DNA of 5,153 bases. Source: Actinomycetota bacterium. Lineage in GTDB: Bacteria > Actinomycetota > Thermoleophilia > Gaiellales > Gaiellaceae. Position numbers and translations under genes: made by a program. Shown here in pieces: positions 1 to 4,157 of the stretch. The notes under the pieces are model-generated. The model ran no database searches, had not been told where the DNA came from, and saw only the letters and a list, made by a program, of their open reading frames with translations. The stretch is from NCBI GenBank assembly GCA_013816275.1, contig JACDER010000133.1, positions 1 to 5,153 of the forward strand, read 5' to 3'. Numbering within the stretch: the stretch's first letter is position 1; every line of letters begins with the position of its first letter.

Positions 1-81
1 CACCGCGAAACTGGCGACGATCAGAGCGACGGTGACGATGGGGAACCGCCGCGTCGGAACGTTGTCCTTGATCGGCAGCAC
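1..81 (-). CDS. Rhomboid-family intramembrane serine protease, N-terminal fragment
   Basis: Read on the minus strand from GTG at 81-79, the frame is open to the window edge and gives 27 residues: MLPIKDN, then VPTRRFP, then the hydrophobic stretch IVTVALIVASFAV. The pattern of a short polar leader with KDNxPTRRFP running straight into the first membrane helix is, from memory, typical of actinobacterial rhomboid proteases, which cleave membrane-protein substrates within the bilayer. The catalytic Ser and His lie beyond the left edge, so activity cannot be judged. The GTG start is chosen because it gives the familiar MLPIKDN opening; no good Shine-Dalgarno sequence precedes it, only a weak GGCGGTG. 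The start lies three bases beyond the end of repeat copy A, so the leader is largely repeat sequence. It is downstream of argF on the same strand. The family call rests on 27 residues only. Confidence 0.72.
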   Translation of the reverse strand, partial: MLPIKDNVPTRRFPIVTVALIVASFAV

Positions 82-84
82 GGT

Positions 85-320
85 TAATGCACCGCCCGGC
101 GGATACAGCGCGCTCCGGCGGCTGCAAAGCCGCGCCGGGCGGCGTCCTCGGTCGCGCCCGTATTGCTACGCATACGAACGCTCCGCTTTCCGCTTCGGCG
201 GTGGCAAAGCCACCGCCTCCGCTCTTTGGCCGGCTCCGTCGAGCCTACGCCGGCAGCGTCCTTGCTCCGCGGCGCTTTTCGCGTGCCGGAGCATCACTGT
301 GCTCGCCGGACGGCGCATTA
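85..320 (+). repeat. Palindromic intergenic repeat, copy A (long form, 236 bp)
   Basis: This fills nearly all of the spacer between argF and the rhomboid gene. The left end reads TAATGCACCGCCCGGCG and the right end, on the opposite strand, reads TAATGCGCCGTCCGGCG. The terminal inverted repeat runs on for about 37 bases with scattered mismatches, down to GCTCCGGC. Both outer parts recur in copy B at 4062-4157. Copy A carries about 140 extra bases (137-276). Internal hairpins are GCGGCT/AGCCGC at 118-133 and a perfect 9-bp stem at 197-217. The right end contains the argF stop codon (TAA, 320-318). Both ends are TA dinucleotides, as expected of a TA-targeting miniature transposable element, though no transposase is seen. 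Open frames across it are low-complexity shadows. It could also act as a transcription terminator or RNA 3'-end stabiliser. Confidence 0.85.
197..217. repeat. Perfect 9-bp hairpin with AAA loop inside repeat copy A
   Basis: GGCGGTGGC at 197-205 is the exact reverse complement of GCCACCGCC at 209-217, separated by AAA. It lies in the part of copy A that copy B lacks. It resembles the shared core hairpin at 118-133, since both have CAAAGCC after the turn. Neither strand has a run of T after the stem, so a classical intrinsic terminator is not supported. Confidence 0.7.
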
Positions 321-1262
321 GCGCACGACGAGTGCGAGCAGCGCCTTCTGCGCGTGCAGGCGGTTCTCGGCCTCGTCCCAGACGGCGGACTGCGGACCGT
401 AGACCACTTCTTGGGTGATCTCCTCGCCGTAGTGCGCGGGCAGACAGTGGAGCACGATCGCGTCGCTCCCGGCCTGTCCGAGCAGCTCCTGGTCGATGCC
501 GAAGCCGGCCAGATCCTTCAGGCGGCGCTCGCGCTCGGCATCCTGGCCCATGCTCGTCCAGACGTCCGTGTAGAGAACGTCCGCGCCCCGCGCGGCCGCG
601 CGGGGATCGTGCGTGAGCTCGACCGTCCCTCCCGACTGCACGGCCGAACGCCGCGCGCTCTTGACCACGTTCTCCTCGGGCTCATATCCGGAGGGAGTAG
701 CCGCGGTGAACCGCATTCCGAACTTGGACGCGCCGAGCATCAGCGATGCGCACACGTTGTTCCCGTCGCCGAGGTACGCGATCCGCACGCCCGAGAGCCG
801 GCCGAGGCGCTCCCTGATCGTCATCAGGTCACCGAGGGCCTGGCAGGGATGGGCCGTGTCGGTCAGGCCGTTGATCACCGGAATCGTCGCGTGCTCGGCG
901 AGTTGCTCGACGTCGTCTTGGGAGAAGGTCCTGATCATGATCGCGTCGAGGTAGCGGGACAGCACGGTCGCCGTGTCCCTGATCGTCTCGCCTCGGCCGA
1001 GCTGGAGATCGTCGGCGCGCAGGTAGAGGCCGTGGCCGCCCAGCTGTGCGATGCCGACCTCGAACGAGACGCGAGTTCGGGTCGAGGGCTTCTGGAAGAT
1101 CATCCCGAGCGTCCGGCCCGGCAGAAGCCGGTGGTCCTCCCGCCTGTGCTGAAGCCCCTTCAGCTCGTCCGCGAGATCGAGAACGGTCTTGAGATCGTCC
1201 GGGCTCCACGTCGCCATCCGCGTGAAGTCCCGGCCCTTGAGGTGCTGGGGAACTTCCACCAC
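318..1262 (-). CDS. argF: Ornithine carbamoyltransferase
   Basis: This cytoplasmic enzyme transfers the carbamoyl group from carbamoyl phosphate to ornithine, giving citrulline, and can run in reverse in arginine catabolism. The 314-residue length is normal for the family. The carbamoyl-phosphate site KPSTRTR is at residues 58-64 and HPCQ at 138-141. The linker to the ornithine domain has DGNN at 166-169. DVWTSMGQ at 233-240 carries the SMG loop, and HCLPAHYGEEIT at 272-283 carries the ornithine-binding Cys; this pair favours ornithine over aspartate, putrescine or acetylornithine carbamoyltransferases. The start is GTG 1262-1260, followed by a second GTG. It is chosen because VPQHLKGRDF matches the usual family beginning and because a TATAGT box sits exactly six bases upstream. 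The ATG at residue 16 would cut the first helix. The stop codon TAA lies in repeat copy A. Whether the role is biosynthetic or catabolic (arcB-like) cannot be settled here; nearby arcC allows the latter. Confidence 0.95.
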   Translation of the reverse strand: MVEVPQHLKGRDFTRMATWSPDDLKTVLDLADELKGLQHRREDHRLLPGRTLGMIFQKPSTRTRVSFEVGIAQLGGHGLYLRADDLQLGRGETIRDTATVLSRYLDAIMIRTFSQDDVEQLAEHATIPVINGLTDTAHPCQALGDLMTIRERLGRLSGVRIAYLGDGNNVCASLMLGASKFGMRFTAATPSGYEPEENVVKSARRSAVQSGGTVELTHDPRAAARGADVLYTDVWTSMGQDAERERRLKDLAGFGIDQELLGQAGSDAIVLHCLPAHYGEEITQEVVYGPQSAVWDEAENRLHAQKALLALVVR

Positions 1263-1268
1263 GACCCG

Positions 1269-1274
1269 ACTATA
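1269..1274 (-). promoter_or_regulatory. -10 element of a probable leaderless argF promoter
   Basis: On the minus strand TATAGT is followed by six bases (CGGGTC) and then the GTG start of argF. That puts the likely transcription start on the start codon itself. No Shine-Dalgarno sequence is present, which agrees with a leaderless message, a form common in actinobacteria. The same box and spacing occur before the gene starting at 4030. The -35 region is weak: TCGTCG with a 16-base spacer. Confidence 0.6.
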
Positions 1275-1297
1275 TTCGCCGCATGTTCGGCGACGAG

Positions 1298-1320
1298 GCC
1301 CGCTCGGCCTTCGAGCGGGC
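1298..1320 (-). terminator. Hairpin downstream of the truncated gene, upstream of argF
   Basis: GCCCGCTCG at 1298-1306 is the exact reverse complement of CGAGCGGGC at 1312-1320, with a five-base loop: a perfect 9-bp GC-rich stem. It lies 12 bases past the stop of the minus-strand gene remnant and about 24 bases before the argF -10 box, where it could isolate argF from upstream transcription. No T-run follows, so this would be a U-less terminator; factor-dependent stopping or another role is possible. Confidence 0.5.
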
Positions 1321-1332
1321 GCTCGCTCCTTC

Positions 1333-1479
1333 CTAGCCGGCGGTGAGGTAGTTGTGCACCTCGTGGTACGTGATCTGAGGCTCGCTCTCGATCCCGGCCG
1401 CGCGGGTCATCGGGCCGATCTTCTCCTGGGCGAACTGCTCGAAGGCCTCCTTCGACTGCCAGACGTCGACGCCGGCGCC
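1333..1479 (-). pseudogene. C-terminal remnant of a small monooxygenase-fold (ABM-like) protein
   Basis: The minus-strand frame ending at TAG 1335-1333 encodes about 48 residues that look like real protein: VDVWQSKEAFEQF, then AQEKIGPMTRAAGI, and the end ITYHEVHNYLTAG. From memory this matches the last half of roughly 95-residue actinobacterial proteins of the dimeric ferredoxin-like (antibiotic biosynthesis monooxygenase) fold, which end in a DVHNYL-type strand. No N-terminal half exists: the frame is closed by a stop at 1509-1507, and there is no ATG, GTG or TTG start upstream of an internal ATG (1410-1408). The bases beyond about 1480 belong to the oppositely oriented membrane-protein gene. 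The gene therefore seems decapitated by a rearrangement or deletion. An assembly chimera is an alternative. It is probably not functional. Confidence 0.62.
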
Positions 1480-1480
1480 G

Positions 1481-1798
1481 ATGCCGCCGCAGGGCGGCGG
1501 ATACCCCTACCGCGGCGGAATGCTCCGGTCGTGGAGCATGCAGCGCCGCGAGTACTCGATCGAGACCAAGCCGTTCTTCCTGACGAGCGAGTTCCTCGCG
1601 TTCATCATCGGCACGATCGCCCTGGCGATCACCGCGGGGACCGATGCCACCATCGATGCCAGGCTCTTCTGGATTCTCGAGGTCGTGCTGATCGGGCTGT
1701 ACATGATCTCGCGCGGCGTGGCGAAGGCGGGCACGAAGAGCCGTTCGGCCGACCCGCGTGAGGATCTCCTGGGAGGCGATCACTCGGTCAGGCCGTAA
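1481..1798 (+). CDS. Small two-helix membrane protein of unknown function
   Basis: The product is up to 105 residues. After a Gly/Pro/Arg-rich start comes RREYSIETKPFFLTSEF (22-38), a first hydrophobic helix (about 38-52, FLAFIIGTIALAI), a short acidic loop, a second helix (about 61-77, RLFWILEVVLIGLYMI), and a basic then acidic tail (SRGVAKAGTKSRSADPRED). It looks like a small conserved actinobacterial inner-membrane protein; no function is recognised. Start choice is open: ATG 1481, 1520 or 1538. None has a well-spaced ribosome site (GGAG is only one base before 1538), and 1481-1519 may be junction sequence rather than native coding. The conserved part begins just after 1538, so that start would give an 86-residue protein. 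The last 11 bases overlap the arcC 3' end tail-to-tail. It is the only plus-strand gene in the window, wedged between arcC and the broken gene. Confidence 0.68.
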   Translation: MPPQGGGYPYRGGMLRSWSMQRREYSIETKPFFLTSEFLAFIIGTIALAITAGTDATIDARLFWILEVVLIGLYMISRGVAKAGTKSRSADPREDLLGGDHSVRP

Positions 1799-2696
1799 TG
1801 CGCGTGCCGGCGCCGCCTGCGAGCGCGTCGGCAAGAGCCGCGGGCGAGGTGATCAGCGCCTCGCCCGCGGTCGCCCGCACGAACTCGAGCGACGCTTCGA
1901 TCTTCGGCTGCATCGAGCCCTCGGCGAGCTCGGGGAGGAGATCCTCGGCCTCGCGTGGTGAAAGCGTGCGCACCTCTTCCTCGGCCTGGGTGCCGAAGCC
2001 GCGCAGCAAGGCGGGCACGTCGGTCAGGATGACGAGGCGGTTCGCGCCGAGCTCGCGGGCGAGCAGGGCGGACGCGCGATCCTTGTCGATCACCGCGTCG
2101 ATCCCGCTCAGCCGTCCGTTTCGCGAGACGACGGGAATGCCGCCTCCGCCGCACGCGATCACGCACGTCCCGGCGGCGACGAGCGCCTGGATCTCTCCCA
2201 GCTCGACGATCTCGAGCGGGGCGGGGGAGGGGACGACTCGGCGGAACCCCCGGCCCGCGTCCGACTTGAGCTGCCAGCCGCGGTCGCGAGTCAGCTCTTC
2301 GGCCTGTTCCTCTCCGTAGAAAGGGCCGACCGGCTTGGTCGGCTCGGCGAACGCGGGATCGGCTTCGTCCACCCGCACGTGGGTGAGCAGGCAGGCGACG
2401 GGCCGGCCCGCGACGGGGCGCAGCTCCGTCTCGATCAGGGCGCCGATCTCGGCCTGGGTCTGAGCGACCGCAAGGTAGAGCGGTAACGGCGGAACCTCGT
2501 CCGCAGCGCGCTCCTGGCGCACGAGTTCGTTCCCAACCTGCGGACCGTTTCCGTGCGTGATCACCACGTCGGGGTCTTCGAGCAGAGGCGCGAGGCTCGC
2601 GCAGGCCTCGCGAAGGTTCGCGAGCTGCTCCGCCGCCGTGCCGCGCTCACCCGCCCGGACGAGGGCGTTTCCGCCGAGCGCGATTACCGTGGTCAA
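1788..2696 (-). CDS. arcC: Carbamate kinase
   Basis: This cytoplasmic enzyme of the amino-acid-kinase family interconverts carbamoyl phosphate + ADP with carbamate + ATP; it usually makes ATP at the end of citrulline, agmatine or allantoin breakdown. The 302 residues are close to the usual 310. Visible motifs are ALGGNAL (6-12) and THGNGPQVG (48-56), both phosphate-binding glycine loops, KPVGPFY (121-127), the carbamate-kinase stretch GWQLKSDAGRGFRRVVPSP (140-158), CGGGGIPV (182-189), AVIDKDRASALLA (201-213), ILTDV (223-227) and SMQPKIEA (261-268). The start is TTG (2696-2694), which overlaps the TGA stop of the upstream gene in the four bases TTGA. No strong ribosome site is seen, so translation is probably coupled to the upstream gene. 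The 3' end overlaps the convergent small membrane gene by 11 bases. With argF two genes away, it could draw energy from citrulline; no arginine deiminase is visible. Confidence 0.95.
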   Translation of the reverse strand: MTTVIALGGNALVRAGERGTAAEQLANLREACASLAPLLEDPDVVITHGNGPQVGNELVRQERAADEVPPLPLYLAVAQTQAEIGALIETELRPVAGRPVACLLTHVRVDEADPAFAEPTKPVGPFYGEEQAEELTRDRGWQLKSDAGRGFRRVVPSPAPLEIVELGEIQALVAAGTCVIACGGGGIPVVSRNGRLSGIDAVIDKDRASALLARELGANRLVILTDVPALLRGFGTQAEEEVRTLSPREAEDLLPELAEGSMQPKIEASLEFVRATAGEALITSPAALADALAGGAGTRITA

Positions 2697-4030
2697 ACGA
2701 GGGCGGTCTGCCTAAGCAAGCCGCGCTCTTCGAGGATGTCGGCGAGCGTCGGCTCGCCCACCTCCTGGAGCTTGTAGGTCACGCGCATGGCGGGCTTGTC
2801 CAGCTCGATCAGCCGCCGCAGGTCGATCGGAGTGCCGATCAGGACGACGTCGGCGTCTGAGCGCGCGATCGTCTCGCGCAGCTCCTCCATCTGGTGGCGG
2901 CCGTAGCCCATGGCGGGCAGGAGGTCGGTCACGTGCGGCCATTCGTCGAACGTGTTCTTGATCGAGCCGACGGCGAACGGGCGCGGATCGACGAGGGCCG
3001 CGGCGCCGTTGGCCTTTGCGGCCAGGACGGCGGCGCCGTAGCTCATCTCGCCGTGTGTAAGCGTCGGCCCATCCTCGATCGCGAGCACGCGCTTGCCGGC
3101 GATCTCGGTGGCGTCGCCCTCGATGTGGAAAGGCGAGGCGGCGAGGACGACCTTCGCGCTCGGGTTGTGGATCCGGATCGAGTCGAGCACAGCGTCGATC
3201 CCCTCCTGGCTCGCGCTGTCCACCTTGTTGACTACGCAGACGTCGGCCATGCGCAGGTTCGTCTCGCCCGGGTGGTAGCGGAGCTCGTGACCGGGTCGGT
3301 GTGGATCGACCACGACGATGTGGAGGTCGGGCGCGATGAAGGGCGTGTCGTTGTTGCCGCCGTCCCAGAGGATCACGTCGGCTTCCTGCTCGGCCGCATC
3401 GAGGATCGCGGCGTAGTCGATGCCCGCGAAGACGAGGTTGCCTTCGCTCAGGTGGGGCTCGTACTCCTCGCGCTCTTCGATCGTGCAGTCGGCGGCGTCG
3501 AGATCCTCGTAGCGGGCAAAGCGCTGCACGGCTTGCCTGGTCAGATCGCCGTAGGGCATCGGGTGCCGGAGGACGGCGACCTTCTTGCCGGCATCGCGCA
3601 GGATCGCGGCGACGTGGCGCGTCGTCTGGCTCTTGCCCGATCCGGTCCGGACGGCGCAGACCGCGACAACCGGCTTCGCCGAGGACAGCTCGGTCTCGCG
3701 TGGCGAGAGCAGGCGGAAGCTCGCGCCCGCGGCGAGCGCGCGCGAGGCGATGTGCATCACGTGCTCGTGGGTCACGTCCGAGTACGAGAACACGACCTCG
3801 TCGATCCCGTCCGCGATGATCTGCTCGAGGTCGCTCTCCGGCCGGATCGAGATGCCGTTCGGGTAGAGCTCTCCAGCGAGCGCGGACGGATAGACGCGTC
3901 CGTCGATGTTGGGGATCTGGGTCGCCGTAAAGGCGACCACCTCGTACTGTTCGCGGCCGCGATAGACGAGGTTGAAGTTGTGGAAGTCGCGGCCGGCCGC
4001 TCCCACGATCAGCACCCGGGTTCGGGTCAT
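2693..4030 (-). CDS. Cyclic 2,3-diphosphoglycerate synthetase-like P-loop NTPase
   Basis: The 445-residue length resembles the archaeal cyclic 2,3-diphosphoglycerate synthetase (about 460), which uses ATP to close 2,3-diphosphoglycerate into a cyclic phosphoanhydride; bacterial relatives are often labelled predicted GTPase (COG2403, from memory). An N-terminal Rossmann-like part begins VLIVGAAGRDFHNFN (6-20). A P-loop domain follows: RTGSGKSQTT (128-137, Walker A), KVAVLRHPMPYGD (150-162), the Walker-B-like strand DVILWDGGNND (218-228) and NKVD (268-271, the guanine-specificity motif of GTPases). The C-terminal part ends in VVLIGTPIDLRRLIEL (395-410). The order suggests a SIMIBI-type NTPase. 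The ATG start has TATAGT six bases upstream, so the message is probably leaderless. The gene is translationally coupled to arcC. Family membership is clear. The actual substrate in a bacterium is not known to me, and a role linked to carbamoyl phosphate is inference. Confidence 0.87.
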   Translation of the reverse strand: MTRTRVLIVGAAGRDFHNFNLVYRGREQYEVVAFTATQIPNIDGRVYPSALAGELYPNGISIRPESDLEQIIADGIDEVVFSYSDVTHEHVMHIASRALAAGASFRLLSPRETELSSAKPVVAVCAVRTGSGKSQTTRHVAAILRDAGKKVAVLRHPMPYGDLTRQAVQRFARYEDLDAADCTIEEREEYEPHLSEGNLVFAGIDYAAILDAAEQEADVILWDGGNNDTPFIAPDLHIVVVDPHRPGHELRYHPGETNLRMADVCVVNKVDSASQEGIDAVLDSIRIHNPSAKVVLAASPFHIEGDATEIAGKRVLAIEDGPTLTHGEMSYGAAVLAAKANGAAALVDPRPFAVGSIKNTFDEWPHVTDLLPAMGYGRHQMEELRETIARSDADVVLIGTPIDLRRLIELDKPAMRVTYKLQEVGEPTLADILEERGLLRQTALV

Positions 4031-4036
4031 GAATGA

Positions 4037-4042
4037 ACTATA
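4037..4042 (-). promoter_or_regulatory. -10 element of a probable leaderless promoter for the cPGS-like/arcC operon
   Basis: On the minus strand TATAGT is followed by TCATTC and then the ATG at 4030-4028. The six-base gap is identical to that at argF and puts the transcription start on the ATG. No Shine-Dalgarno sequence is present. The -35 region (CTGTCC at 4064-4059, 16-base spacer, weak match) straddles the end of repeat copy B at 4062, so the repeat may border or contribute to this promoter. Confidence 0.6.
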
Positions 4043-4061
4043 TGCAGCTAGGTAGGACGGA

Positions 4062-4157
4062 CAGTGCGCCGTCCGGCGGGTACGGTGATGCTCCGGCGAG
4101 CGAACGGCGCGGCTTTGCAGCCGCCGGCGGGCGCCGTATTCGCCGGGCGGTGCACTA
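4062..4157 (-). repeat. Palindromic intergenic repeat, copy B (short form, 96 bp)
   Basis: Read on the minus strand this copy begins TAGTGCACCGCCCGGCG, has the core hairpin GGCGGCTGCAAAGCCGCG, and ends with CGCCGGAGCATCAC followed by CGCCGGACGGCGCACTG. Copy A in plus orientation has all of these blocks in the same order, but with about 140 more bases between the core and the right arm. The two ends of copy B are inverted repeats of each other (AGTGCGCCGTCCGGCG against AGTGCACCGCCCGGCG), continuing into TACGG. The left end supplies the TAG stop codon of the peptidase gene. The right end lies 19 bases from the -10 box of the next gene. As in copy A, a mobile miniature element, a terminator or an RNA-stabilising structure are all possible. 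Confidence 0.85.

Noticed and set aside
85..320. CRISPR array or tRNA as the explanation of the palindromic repeats
   Set aside because: There are no regularly spaced direct repeats with unique spacers, and no cloverleaf or acceptor-stem pattern; the copies are single elements in separate spacers.
32..418. Repeat-encoded peptides such as CKAAP...RRSITVPAGRR in both copies
   Set aside because: The similarity between the predicted peptides comes from the shared DNA repeat, read in different frames and orientations with stops nearby; nothing indicates selection on protein.
87..1346. Long plus-strand open frame (419 codons) across repeat copy A and argF
   Set aside because: Most of it is antisense to argF, whose motifs are unmistakable. 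Its product is Arg/Val/Asp-rich with no recognisable family, as expected of antisense frames in GC-rich DNA.
1160..1834. Minus-strand open frame (224 codons) covering the membrane gene, the remnant and the argF start
   Set aside because: It differs in frame from the recognisable monooxygenase-like remnant and from argF, and has no coherent protein pattern.
2894..4036. Long plus-strand open frame (380 codons) opposite the cPGS-like gene
   Set aside because: It is antisense to a well-supported P-loop protein and shows low-complexity composition without motifs.
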